NCBI GenBank assembly: GCA_020639075.1
Contig: JACKHI010000002.1
Span: 310,001 to 374,000, forward strand
Length of the DNA stretch: 64,000 bases
Direction: 5' to 3'
Source: Phycisphaerales bacterium
GTDB lineage: Bacteria > Planctomycetota > Phycisphaerae > UBA1845 > UTPLA1
Positions 36,281 to 44,625 of the stretch are shown here, piece by piece. The translations under genes were made by a program, and so were the position numbers. How positions within the stretch are numbered: the stretch's first letter is position 1; each line of letters begins with the position of its first letter. The notes below the pieces were generated by a model, which did not search any database, was not told where the DNA came from, and worked only from the letters and a program-made list of their open reading frames with translations.

Positions 36281-36375
36281 GGTAGGTCGTCCTTACAGGA
36301 CTCGAACGAAAGTTGAAACATCGATACGCGGGCTTCGTTGAAGTCGCTTCGCGACTAACACTTGCCCGGGGCTCC
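36281..36375 (-). repeat. Inverted partial hairpin element I reaching into the PEP-CTERM gene end
   Basis: On the minus strand it contains AGCCCCGGGCAAG, GTCGC-GAA-GCGAC (near 36342-36354) and GCCCG, then GTCCT-GTA-AGGAC (plus-strand 36289-36301). It overlaps the last codons and stop (36355-36357) of the PEP-CTERM gene. Confidence 0.65.
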
Positions 36376-37110
36376 TATACGCCGGCCTTTCGGGTCTGTT
36401 CGGCGACGAATGATCACGCACAGGCTGACCGCGACGAGCAGGCAGAACGTTGCAGGTTCCGGAATAGCCGTGATGCTAATATCAACATGCCCGCCGCCGT
36501 GGCCGATCGGGCCGCTGTTCCCTCCCACTGTTCGGATCATCATCGAGTAATTCATGACCACATCAGTACAGGCGGGGATGTCAAGCGCGCCATTAATATT
36601 GAACGTGCCAATCGATGATTCGAGCTCAAGGGGGCCGCCATCCATGCTCTGACTGAACAGCCCAATGTTGTTTGTCTGGTCTCCAATGGAAAATCCCGTG
36701 TAAGACTCAAACCGACTACCGGGGATGTTGTAATCGTATTCAAGATCGAAGCTGATTCGGACCGGGCTGTTTGTTACAAACCAGAACGTGCCGGAAGAAC
36801 GCGAGAACGCCAAGTGTCCCGTTGATGTGTCTGTGAGTTGATGAGCAGCGTCCATGGCGAAGTTGAGCTGCGCATCGTCCCACAGGATGTTATATACCGT
36901 CATCGCCGTCGATTGCCCGAGGCTTGCCGATTGCGTGACTCGATATGGGTTCTGTGGAACATAGCTGGCTTCACTATCCCTGTCCGCAACATTGTCAACC
37001 GTTGTCGCAAGTTCCCAGTTTGAGAAATCAATGACATCCGCAATCGTCGTCTGCGCAACTGTCAGGACAACGGCGATTGCAGTGAACAGCTTGACTTTAT
37101 CGGGGAGCAT
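36355..37110 (-). CDS. PEP-CTERM sorting-domain protein
   Basis: A 251-residue exported protein with a signal peptide (about residues 8-25, FTAIAVVLTVAQTTIA), a beta-sandwich body (DFSNWELATTVDN onward; VRISFDLEYDYNIPG) and a C-terminal sorting signal: PEPATF, then the hydrophobic CLLVAVSLCVII, then RRR. Such proteins are cut and anchored by an exosortase/archaeosortase-type enzyme, not present in this window. Unusually, about 15 residues (TDPKGRRIGAPGKC region) follow the RRR, and their coding sequence lies in a hairpin repeat. ATG 37110 (GGACGG upstream) is preferred over 37143. The gene lies between two ~155-bp direct repeats. Confidence 0.82.
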   Translation of the reverse strand: MLPDKVKLFTAIAVVLTVAQTTIADVIDFSNWELATTVDNVADRDSEASYVPQNPYRVTQSASLGQSTAMTVYNILWDDAQLNFAMDAAHQLTDTSTGHLAFSRSSGTFWFVTNSPVRISFDLEYDYNIPGSRFESYTGFSIGDQTNNIGLFSQSMDGGPLELESSIGTFNINGALDIPACTDVVMNYSMMIRTVGGNSGPIGHGGGHVDISITAIPEPATFCLLVAVSLCVIIRRRTDPKGRRIGAPGKC

Positions 37111-37207
37111 TTCGCGCCGTCCGAAATCGTGGCGGTGAAGCATGTTTGTGAACAGACCCGAGCCGTTTCACATATTTGATGATACGGATTCGCTTGCCTC
37201 GAAGTAA

Positions 37208-37363
37208 ATGCTCCAGGTGTCGAATCGCCCCGGAACCCTAATTGCCCGCACGCTGAAAGCGTGACCTACGGAAGCCCGGGGCAAGCAAAGACCGCGAAGC
37301 GGTCGAAGCGCAGCCCCGGGTTACTTGCATAATGCGAAGTCAAGTCCTGTAAGGACGTTCTAC
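37208..37363 (+). repeat. Right ~155-bp direct repeat containing hairpin element I, copy D
   Basis: The same order of hairpins as 36103-36257, with the same outer stem CCCGGGGC/GCCCCGGG and inner GACCGC-GAA-GCGGTC. It ends 22 bp before the stop of the citrate synthase gene. Confidence 0.88.
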
Positions 37364-37385
37364 CGCAGTGGATGCTGCAAAATCG

Positions 37386-38585
37386 TCAGCGCTGATTAAT
37401 CGGCACAACCTTCTGATCCACCGCGCCGTCGTACACCGCCCGCGGTCGGAAGATCCGGTTCTCCGGCAGATACTCCAGCACGCGCGCCACCCAGCCGGCC
37501 GTTCGCGCGACGGCGAAAATGACGGGGAACTGCGGCGTCGGGAAGCCGAGGGCGTGATAGACGAGACCACTGTAGAAATCGACGTTCGGATAGATCTTCT
37601 TGCCCGCCGCCTCCATGCGCGTCGTGACTTCCTTTTCAACAGTGGCCGCGGATTCGTAGAGATCGTTAAAACCGTGCTCGCGGCAGAGACGTTCGGCATG
37701 GCCCTTCAGAACGACGGCTCGCGGGTCGAGCGCCTTATACACGCGATGACCGAAACCGATGATCTTTTCGTTCTGCGCGAAGCGACTGGCGACCCATTCC
37801 TTCGCCTTGTCCGGCGTGCCGATCGACTGGATGTCCGCCAGCGCCGCTTCATTGGCGCCGCCATGAAGCGGACCTCGAAGCGAGCCGATGGCGGCCGCGA
37901 TCGTCGAATACATGTCGGCGAGCGAACTGTGAACGACCATCGCTGTGAACGTCGAAGCGTTCATACCGTGATCGGCCTGGAGAATGAGGCAGACGTCCAT
38001 CACGCGGCGGCGAGTCTCATCCGGAATCTCGCCGCTCATCATGTAAAGGTAATTCGCCGTGAAGTCGAGCTCAGGGTTAGGATCGAGAATGTCGCCGCCC
38101 TTGCGGACGCGGGCGATCGCCGCGGCGGCATTCCGGGTCTGTGCGAGAATCCGCACGGCGACGTCGCGCTCAACATCGACCGACTCCTTGGGGTTCGACA
38201 CGTGCCGCGTGACTTCCAGACCGTCATGGTCCATGCAGCCCATCGCCGCGACCGCTGCTTGCAGGGCGTTCATCGGATGGCAATCGTGGGGCAGCGACTT
38301 GATGAGCTCCTTGACTTCGTCGGGCAGCGTGCGCTCGGCGCGCATCTTGGATTCGAAGTCGGCGAGCTGCGAGGCTGTCGGCAGATTCCCATAGATCAGC
38401 AGGTAGGCGACTTCTTCATAGTTGCTGTTTTCGCAGAGGTCCTCGATCGAATAGCCGCGGTAGACGAGATGCCCTTCCTGGCCATCGACGTAGCCGATCT
38501 TCGTGATGTTGGTGATCGCACCTTCGAGGCCCTTGCCGAGCTCGATCGTACAGGGAAACTCCACGCGTCCCATGAACTTCGCCAT
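37386..38585 (-). CDS. gltA: Citrate synthase
   Basis: Condenses oxaloacetate and acetyl-CoA to citrate, the first TCA-cycle step. 399 residues, close to the short bacterial/archaeal type. Catalytic signatures: LILQADHGMNASTFT, GPLHGGANEAAL (His), GFGHRVYKALDPRA and PNVDFYSGLVYHALG (Asp). The N-terminal HLVYRGYSIEDL is typical. ATG 38585 with AAGGAC upstream is preferred over ATG 38609. It is divergent from sucC, pairing two TCA-cycle genes across a shared 258-bp region with a candidate promoter at 38639-38667. Confidence 0.96.
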   Translation of the reverse strand: MAKFMGRVEFPCTIELGKGLEGAITNITKIGYVDGQEGHLVYRGYSIEDLCENSNYEEVAYLLIYGNLPTASQLADFESKMRAERTLPDEVKELIKSLPHDCHPMNALQAAVAAMGCMDHDGLEVTRHVSNPKESVDVERDVAVRILAQTRNAAAAIARVRKGGDILDPNPELDFTANYLYMMSGEIPDETRRRVMDVCLILQADHGMNASTFTAMVVHSSLADMYSTIAAAIGSLRGPLHGGANEAALADIQSIGTPDKAKEWVASRFAQNEKIIGFGHRVYKALDPRAVVLKGHAERLCREHGFNDLYESAATVEKEVTTRMEAAGKKIYPNVDFYSGLVYHALGFPTPQFPVIFAVARTAGWVARVLEYLPENRIFRPRAVYDGAVDQKVVPINQR

Positions 38586-38638
38586 TGCACTTGTCCTTCG
38601 TAGAACCACTGCCGAGTGAAAAACGATACAGGTCTGAG

Positions 38639-38667
38639 AGTATAGCGGCTGATTCGGGGAGTGAAAA
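38639..38667 (-). promoter_or_regulatory. Candidate promoter for citrate synthase
   Basis: On the minus strand TTTTCA (38662-38667) and TATACT (38639-38644) are separated by 17 bp and lie 54 bp before the start codon. The -10 is good, the -35 weak. Confidence 0.4.
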
Positions 38668-38843
38668 CGAGAAGATACTGCGGGTTTTGTTGGGATTCTG
38701 CGTTGTTTGACGGCTCGGGCGATCGGTTAGATCCGGACGGAAATCGTGCGGTTTGCGGCGGCAACCCGTCGGATTAGACTATCGCGCGAATCAGTGAATT
38801 GATCGCGGCGACCCGACGGGCCCGCTTTTCTCAGGAGACTGCC

Positions 38844-40016
38844 ATGAATGTGCATGAATACCAGGCGCGACAACTTCTGCTCCAGGCCGGGGCGCCCGTG
38901 CCGAAGTTTGAAGTGATCGACTCGGCCGACGGCGTGAAGCAGGCGATCAAGGCCATCGGCGGCGGGAAACTGGTCGTCAAGGCGCAGGTCCATGCCGGCG
39001 GTCGCGGCAAAGCGGGCTACGTCATCCTGTCGGACAACGCCGACGAAATCGAGAAGAACGTCAAGCGGATGTTCGCCGAGCCGATGGTCAGCTACCAGAC
39101 AGGCCCTGCGGGCGTGAAAGTCCAGAAGGTCCTGCTGGCGCCCGCCGTCGATATCGACAAGGAATACTACGTCGGCATGGTCATCGATAGGGCGAAGGGC
39201 TGCCCCGTGATCATGGTCAGCAAGGAAGGCGGCGTCGAAATCGAGGAAGTCAACGCCCGCAATCCCGAGGCCATCATCAAGGAGTGGATCCACCCGCATC
39301 TAGGCGTCCAGCCCTACCAGATGCGCCGCCTCTGCGACGCGCTGGGCCTCACGGGCGATCACGCCAAGCAGGCGACGAAAGTCATCGGCGCGCTGGCGAA
39401 GATCTTCCTGGAAAAAGACTGCTCACTGGCGGAAATCAACCCGATGGTCCTCACGAAGGCCAACGGCCATCCCGCCGAGATCCAGGCGATCGATGCCAAA
39501 TTCAACTTCGACGACAACGCGACGTTCCGGCATCCCGACGTGACGGCGATGTTCGATGCGGCGGAAGAAAACCCGGCCGAGATGCGGGCGAAAGAACATA
39601 ACCTCAGCTATATCGCTCTCGATGGAAACATCGGCTGCCTCGTCAACGGTGCCGGTCTCGCCATGGCGACGATGGACATCATCAAGCTCCACGGCGGTTC
39701 GCCCGCCAACTTTCTGGATGTCGGCGGCAGCGTCACGAAGGATGGCGCCGTGGAAGCGTTCAAGATCATTCTCTCGGATGAGAAAGTGAAGGGCGTGCTC
39801 GTCAACATCTTCGGCGGCATCGCCAAATGCGACGTCATCGCCGACGCCCTGATCCACGCCGCAAAGGAAATCGGCTTCAAAGTGCCCGTCGTCGTCCGGC
39901 TCGAAGGCACGAACGTCGAAAAGGCCCGAGCCATGCTCAAGGAAGCCAACCTGTCGGCCCTGACGGCGGCGGATGATCTGACGGATGCCGCTAAAAAGGT
40001 GTGTGCGGCAGTCTGA
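38844..40016 (+). CDS. sucC: Succinyl-CoA ligase (ADP-forming) subunit beta
   Basis: The beta subunit of succinyl-CoA synthetase, which couples succinyl-CoA cleavage to nucleotide phosphorylation in the TCA cycle. 390 residues, the standard length. N-terminal MNVHEYQARQLLLQAGAPVP, ATP-grasp features (VVKAQVHAGGRGKAGYV, ISKEGGVEIEEV-like) and C-terminal GNIGCLVNGAGLAMATMD, ANFLDVGG and FGGIAKCDVIADAL are diagnostic. AGGAGA precedes ATG 38844. sucD is not downstream as it usually is; a heptamer array follows instead. The alpha subunit must be elsewhere. Confidence 0.96.
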   Translation: MNVHEYQARQLLLQAGAPVPKFEVIDSADGVKQAIKAIGGGKLVVKAQVHAGGRGKAGYVILSDNADEIEKNVKRMFAEPMVSYQTGPAGVKVQKVLLAPAVDIDKEYYVGMVIDRAKGCPVIMVSKEGGVEIEEVNARNPEAIIKEWIHPHLGVQPYQMRRLCDALGLTGDHAKQATKVIGALAKIFLEKDCSLAEINPMVLTKANGHPAEIQAIDAKFNFDDNATFRHPDVTAMFDAAEENPAEMRAKEHNLSYIALDGNIGCLVNGAGLAMATMDIIKLHGGSPANFLDVGGSVTKDGAVEAFKIILSDEKVKGVLVNIFGGIAKCDVIADALIHAAKEIGFKVPVVVRLEGTNVEKARAMLKEANLSALTAADDLTDAAKKVCAAV

Positions 40017-40034
40017 CCTTAATGTGGAATCGTC

Positions 40035-40237
40035 GAACTCGGAAATCAGAGCTCTGAGGATGGAAATCAGAACTTCGAAACCTCAGTCATGAGATTTAGG
40101 TTTTGATGTTCGGAGACTGAGACTTGAAATCTGAAATTCGAACTCTCAAGTTTCGAATCTGAAATCTTGAACTTGGAATCTCGAATCTGAAATCTCAGAT
40201 TTCTAATTTGAAATCTCAATTCGGGACTGCGAACTCT
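40035..40237 (+). repeat. Perfectly phased 29-unit heptamer array (consensus GAAATCT)
   Basis: 203 bp divide into exactly 29 seven-base units without a single indel: GAACTCG, GAAATCA, GAGCTCT, GAGGATG, GAAATCA, GAACTTC and so on to CAATTCG, GGACTGC, GAACTCT. Bases 1-3 are mostly GAA, bases 5-6 pyrimidine-rich. It starts 18 bp after the sucC stop. No protein reading is supported. A known parallel is the heptanucleotide STRR arrays of cyanobacteria, but the sequence differs. Confidence 0.85.
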
Positions 40238-40284
40238 GCGTATCGGCCCAGCGGCCACGCCGACTCTTAACCGCGGCCGTGTGC

Positions 40285-40309
40285 CATGCCGACGCCCAAC
40301 GTCGGCATG
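40285..40309 (+). repeat. Hairpin element III, second copy
   Basis: CATGCCGACG (40285-40294) pairs with CGTCGGCATG (40300-40309) around CCCAA. It matches the hairpin at 35149, where the loop-proximal pair is C-G instead of G-C. Confidence 0.7.
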
Positions 40310-40393
40310 CATGTTCGCCAGCGATCCGTCAGCTGGCCCAAGGACAAGGTGTTGCATGCGAGCAGCAGTCAGAACGACCATTCAGGATACACA

Positions 40394-40867
40394 ATGAACC
40401 CTCGCAAAGAACATCTCGAAGCCCGGCGCTTCGTCGGCATCTCCTGCCGGACGACGAACGCCGCCGAACTCGATGCGGCGACCGGGAAAATCCCCGCGCT
40501 CTACGAGCGGTTCTTTGCCGAAGGCGTCGCCGGTCAGATCCCCGATTGCAAGGATGCGACCGGAATCTTCGGCGTCTATTCAGGCTACGAATCCGATCAC
40601 AACGGCGCCTACACCTTGACCGTCGCCTGCGAAACGGAGCTGGATGAGGCGCCTCCGTCGGGTTTGGATGTCATCGACGTGGCAGCTGGCGAGTTTCTCG
40701 TATTCGAAGAAGCTGGAGAGTTGCCGGGCGCCGTGAGGAATCTCTGGCAGCGGATCTGGACTTATTTCGAGGCGTCCACGGAATACCGTCGAGCATTCGA
40801 AGTCGATTTCGAAGTCTACAGCGACGAGTTCCCCGGCGTACGAATCTATATCGCATTGGCAAAGTAG
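40394..40867 (+). CDS. GyrI-like/AraC effector-binding domain protein
   Basis: A 157-residue single-domain protein of the GyrI/effector-binding fold. RRFVGISCRTTNAAE is the first strand, DATGIFGVYSGYESDHNGAYTLTVACE the central sheet, VIDVAAGEFLVFEEAGELPGAV the ligand-pocket strand, and EYRRAFEVDFEVYSDE ends with the acidic strand typical of the family. No DNA-binding domain is attached. ATG 40394 has AGGA upstream. Free-standing members bind small hydrophobic ligands or act as antirepressor-like proteins; here the ligand is unknown. The gene is isolated. Confidence 0.82.
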   Translation: MNPRKEHLEARRFVGISCRTTNAAELDAATGKIPALYERFFAEGVAGQIPDCKDATGIFGVYSGYESDHNGAYTLTVACETELDEAPPSGLDVIDVAAGEFLVFEEAGELPGAVRNLWQRIWTYFEASTEYRRAFEVDFEVYSDEFPGVRIYIALAK

Positions 40868-41011
40868 CAGTGCGCGACCCGACGGATGCCGACACGGCGG
40901 ACTGATGGTTCCCAATGCACATCTTCGCGAAAGCCTGGTCGTCGCAGGACAAGAAAATTCCTTCACGAAATAGTGTGTCACTCAATTGGCATCCGCAATG
41001 GGACTCAGGAA

Positions 41012-41153
41012 CGTCCCGATAGGGACGCAATGAAAATAGCCCACCCATTCATGGGTGGGATTGCCATGCTGAAATTGCCGTACCGTAGGGCAACGCCGTG
41101 AACCGAACGCAGTAGCGGCAGTACCAGTCGGAGCCGCCGTGTCCTCACGGCGG
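41012..41153 (+). repeat. Hairpin element II cluster
   Basis: CGTCCC-GATA-GGGACG (41012-41027), then linker GAAAATAG, CCCACCCA-TTCA-TGGGTGGG (41040-41059), ATTG, then TTGCC/GGCAA and CCGCCGTG-TCCT-CACGGCGG (41134-41153). The linkers AATAG before and ATTG after the second hairpin recur at 21.3-21.5 kb on the other strand while the stem sequence differs. The rest of 40868-41278 holds no gene. Confidence 0.75.
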
Positions 41154-41278
41154 AGTCATGCTCATGTACGCTGGATGATTCGCCACGCTGAGACTGCGAG
41201 CCTCTAATTAGAGCGTTCAGTTCGCGGCGTTGCCCGTAGGGCCGGCGCGACGCCGCGCATCACGATCATCCCGTCGCA

Positions 41279-42778
41279 CTAGGTCGACGACTCGCCTGCA
41301 GCGATTCCCACGTTCCCCGAGTCGAGCGCAATCTCAGATTCAGTGCGGGAGTTCCGCGTATCTGCAAACTGCCGTCCGAACTTGACGGCAACGTAGAGAA
41401 TGATCGCCGGCAGAATGTGCAGCGCCATCCGATTCCCGGAATCCGAATCGTCCAGGCGATAGGGCTTGCGAAATGCGCCGAGCGCGACGATCAAAAGGAG
41501 AAACGCCGGAATCGTCGCGCGGAACAAGGCTTCGCCCCGGATCGGTCGCATGAACGGTGTCCACGCCAGAAGGAACAGCAGAACCGTGTATGTCATCGTC
41601 CAGTGGCCCGTCCACACCAGGTTCCACGCCGTCGTATCAAAGCACTTCTTCATGTGGTCCGTCTTATCGATGAAGAACCACAACACGACCAGCAAGAGCG
41701 CCCATGTCATCAACACCGTCGTCCAGCGGGTAGTGGATTGCAGGGGGCGGAACGCGGACGCGAGAACGACCGCGACAAGCAGCCAGGAAGGCGCCAGCAT
41801 GACAGGAATCTGCTCGCGCGTGACGATCCATCCCTTGTCTCCGATGAAGTTCGCAATGACGGAAAACCAGCCGGTCATAAGCCCGGCGAGGGCGAGCGTC
41901 GCCACGAGTCGATCCACAAATTTGATGTCCCGGCTCTCGGCGACGGGTGCGAGAAAGATGGCTGCAACGAGCGGTGCTTCAACGCGATGCAGCGAAAACC
42001 CGATCAGCCCGAACATCGCAAGGACCAGCCACTCGCGACCGCCGGTGGAAAAGCGCATATACGCGGCCCCGGCATAGATGAACAGAAATGCGGCCGAGCC
42101 GAGATTCGTGTGGATATATGAAGCGTGACGCTGATACATCGGCGTCGATAACAGCAGTAACGCCGCAAGCACCGCCGCGACAATGCCCGCGATCTGTCCC
42201 ACGCCCAGCGACTTGAAGCTGCGCCGAATCCAGTGAAATAGCAGTGCCAGCGTGACCATGGCGAGCAGCGGCGGCATGCCGTAGAGATAACCTTCGTTGA
42301 GGAATACGCTGGCGCTGTGGGCGACGGGGGCGAACACGCCCCAGCCGGAAAGCTGCAATCCCGAAATATCCGTGAAGTAGCCGTAGTGACCGAGCTCGCG
42401 CGCGATGATGAGCAGATAGAACGAATCGTTCGAAATCAGCGTCAGATTCACCTGGTGTATCAGAAACGAAACGCCGTTGAAGAGGATCGCTCCGACGAGC
42501 AACGAACGGCCCGTCGTTCCGGGCGCGCCGTCACGGCGAAGAGAATCGAGGGTGATCGCCAAGACCGTTATGACCAGCGCGATCGCAGTCGCTGACACGG
42601 CAGTCATCGTCAACGGCGTTAGAAGGGCGATCAATGACGCGAGGACCCACAGCAACAATCCAACCGGATAGCCCGCAAGGACGATCGTCGTGCAGTCGAT
42701 CGTTCGACGCCCGATTGCGTACAGAAGAGTCATGCCGCCGAGCTGCAGGGCGCCCGCAAAAAGCCATTGATTGATCAC
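41279..42778 (-). CDS. Polytopic membrane protein of the second glycan cluster
   Basis: A 499-residue integral membrane protein with about twelve predicted helices (for example GMTLLYAIGRRTI, LLWVLASLIALLTPLTMTAV, AGIVAAVLAALLLLSTPM, TYTVLLFLLAWTPF) and a long periplasmic loop (LTLISNDSFYLLIIARELGHYGYFTDI). The overall look is that of GT-C-type glycosyltransferases or polysaccharide ligases, but I see no diagnostic motif. The start overlaps the upstream stop by 4 bp (ATGA at 42775-42778), so the two genes are translated together. Confidence 0.7.
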   Translation of the reverse strand: MINQWLFAGALQLGGMTLLYAIGRRTIDCTTIVLAGYPVGLLLWVLASLIALLTPLTMTAVSATAIALVITVLAITLDSLRRDGAPGTTGRSLLVGAILFNGVSFLIHQVNLTLISNDSFYLLIIARELGHYGYFTDISGLQLSGWGVFAPVAHSASVFLNEGYLYGMPPLLAMVTLALLFHWIRRSFKSLGVGQIAGIVAAVLAALLLLSTPMYQRHASYIHTNLGSAAFLFIYAGAAYMRFSTGGREWLVLAMFGLIGFSLHRVEAPLVAAIFLAPVAESRDIKFVDRLVATLALAGLMTGWFSVIANFIGDKGWIVTREQIPVMLAPSWLLVAVVLASAFRPLQSTTRWTTVLMTWALLLVVLWFFIDKTDHMKKCFDTTAWNLVWTGHWTMTYTVLLFLLAWTPFMRPIRGEALFRATIPAFLLLIVALGAFRKPYRLDDSDSGNRMALHILPAIILYVAVKFGRQFADTRNSRTESEIALDSGNVGIAAGESST

Positions 42779-43605
42779 TCGGCCAACTCCTCAATCAACT
42801 TTCTCGGCGCCAGAACATGGACCGGCTGGTTTTTCAGCGTGAGCACATAGAGTGTCTCGGCCCCCTCAACCCACTCAGGCACGATAATGAGCTTTCTGCT
42901 CTTGCGTCGCGCGTCGATGCGAAACTCGATGTGCTCCAGCTCCATCGCACGATCGTACCCCGACGCGCCAAGCACGTGGGCGTATTCTTCGACGTCATAG
43001 GCGCTGACAAACGTGACGCCGATCAGGTAACGAAACGGAAGCGCTTCCTGTTCGTAGGCGATAATACGCTTATCTTTGAGAAACTCTCGAAGTGCGATGT
43101 GATTTCGATACGTGATTTTGGAAAGCCCGTTCCCGTGCCGAAGCAGGTAGTCGAGCGAATTGCTCTTTCGACGATACTCCCAGCGACCCTTGAAAGCGGT
43201 CGTCGCGCCGGGCTTGTGCGGTGTGATGGCGCAATAGAAATTCAGACTGAGGGCGGACGCTGCGCCGACGATCGCGAGTACGCCGCACCAACGCCGCAGC
43301 GGCCGCATGACCAACATGACCGCCGCCAGAACCGATGTCGCCAACGCTGCGACGAAATAGGTATGCACCATATTCGTAATGGACGTCGGTTTGCTGAAGT
43401 ACGGAGCCGCGCCGAGGACGGCGACGGCGACGACGATGAGCGGGACAGCCGCGAGGGCCTCCGGCGTGAGGCATCTTCGGATGATACTTCGCTTTTCGCC
43501 CGACATCGTACCGATTGAGCCGGCGTTGCCGCCCGGATCGGCGAAACTCGATTCACAGTCCGACGATATGTCGGAAGTGCCGTTCCAATTGGGGGCGTCA
43601 GGCAT
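42775..43605 (-). CDS. Membrane-anchored protein of unknown function
   Basis: A 276-residue protein: a soluble N-terminal segment (about 1-45), then three to four membrane helices (VPLIVVAVAVLGAAPYF, YFVAALATSVLAAVMLVM, CGVLAIVGAASALSLNFYCA), then a ~130-residue soluble C-terminal part with RNHIALREFLKDKRIIAYEQEALPFRYLIGV. ATG 43506 is an in-frame alternative start that removes 33 residues. It is coupled to the polytopic protein downstream and divergent from the GT2 gene. No family was recognised; a joint role in surface-polymer synthesis is inferred from context. Confidence 0.65.
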   Translation of the reverse strand: MPDAPNWNGTSDISSDCESSFADPGGNAGSIGTMSGEKRSIIRRCLTPEALAAVPLIVVAVAVLGAAPYFSKPTSITNMVHTYFVAALATSVLAAVMLVMRPLRRWCGVLAIVGAASALSLNFYCAITPHKPGATTAFKGRWEYRRKSNSLDYLLRHGNGLSKITYRNHIALREFLKDKRIIAYEQEALPFRYLIGVTFVSAYDVEEYAHVLGASGYDRAMELEHIEFRIDARRKSRKLIIVPEWVEGAETLYVLTLKNQPVHVLAPRKLIEELAE

Positions 43606-43710
43606 TCAGCGTATCCCGAGGGCGTTGAACTTGTGTCGAGAATCGGTAGCATATCGCCGACGTTGTCGGACCCGAACGCTGACACCGATTGAAAGCAGGA
43701 ACCGAGTCGA

Positions 43711-44577
43711 TTGGACGGCAATTATACGATCTTGATTCCGGCTTACAACGAATCGCATTCGATAGGTCGCGTTCTCGACGAGATCGGTATGCCGTCCAGT
43801 TGTGCGGAAGTCCTCGTTGTCGACGATGGATCCGACGATGCGACTGCTGAGATCGCGTCGAATCACGGCGCGCGCGTGATTCGCCATCGCCGGAATCGCG
43901 GATACGGAGCATCGTTGAGGACCGGGATCGAAGCGGTCAAGACGGAATACGTCGTCTGTTGCGATGCCGACGGACAGCATCGGCTGGAAGACCTGATTCG
44001 AATCGCCGAAGAGGCGCCGGATTATGACATGGTCGTGGGGATGCGCGAGCGCTCATCGCATCGGGACTGGATGCGCTGGCCGGGCAAAGTGATCCTCGCC
44101 ATCTTCGCGAATATTCTCACAAGCCAGAAAATCCCGGATCTGAATTCGGGTCTTCGTTCCTTTCGCGTTTCGGTGATCCGCAAATACCTCCATCTGATGC
44201 CTCCGGGATTCTCGTTCTCGACGACAAGCACGATCGCGCTGCTGAGCATGGGGTATTTCGTCAAGTATGTGCCGATCGTAGTCAAAAAACGCGACGGCCG
44301 GAAAAGCACGGTCAGGATCTTCCGGGACGGCATGCGGGTCATGCTGCTGCTGGTCAACCTGACGACGCTATTCAACCCCTTGCGCGTGTTTCTTCCTGTT
44401 TCATTGTCGCTGATTGTTGGAAGCGCCTTATACTTCGTCTTGTACTCCTGGTTCGTGGACGTCGACGTGACGCCGGTCATGGTGATGTTGTTCATTACGG
44501 GAGTCCTCGTGTTCCTGTTGGGGGCCGTTTGCGAGCAGGTGTCCGCGATTCGGCGAGAGTTGCACGAGGAGCGGTAG
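43711..44577 (+). CDS. GT2 glycosyltransferase with C-terminal membrane helices (dolichyl-phosphate mannosyltransferase-like)
   Basis: A 288-residue membrane GT-A enzyme that loads a sugar onto a lipid phosphate or extends a glycan at the inner membrane. Motifs: YTILIPAYNESHSIGRVL, VLVVDDGSDDAT, VVCCDADGQH (DxD-like) and DMVVGMRERSS; two membrane helices at the end (about 225-275, LPVSLSLIVGSALYFVLYSW and VMVMLFITGVLVFLLGAV). The start is a TTG at 43711 with AGGA upstream. It is the first gene of a plus-strand run of four glycan genes, with 48 bp to the next. Confidence 0.88.
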   Translation: MDGNYTILIPAYNESHSIGRVLDEIGMPSSCAEVLVVDDGSDDATAEIASNHGARVIRHRRNRGYGASLRTGIEAVKTEYVVCCDADGQHRLEDLIRIAEEAPDYDMVVGMRERSSHRDWMRWPGKVILAIFANILTSQKIPDLNSGLRSFRVSVIRKYLHLMPPGFSFSTTSTIALLSMGYFVKYVPIVVKKRDGRKSTVRIFRDGMRVMLLLVNLTTLFNPLRVFLPVSLSLIVGSALYFVLYSWFVDVDVTPVMVMLFITGVLVFLLGAVCEQVSAIRRELHEER

Positions 44578-44625
44578 GCGCTCGCAATCCCCGGAATCAG
44601 CGATCATCGCTGCGGGAAGTCGTCG

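Noticed and set aside
40035..40381. Minus-strand protein made of Phe/Gln/Ile/Ser repeats
   Set aside because: The reading is an artefact of the heptamer array; there is no start signal and the repeat period is not a multiple of three.
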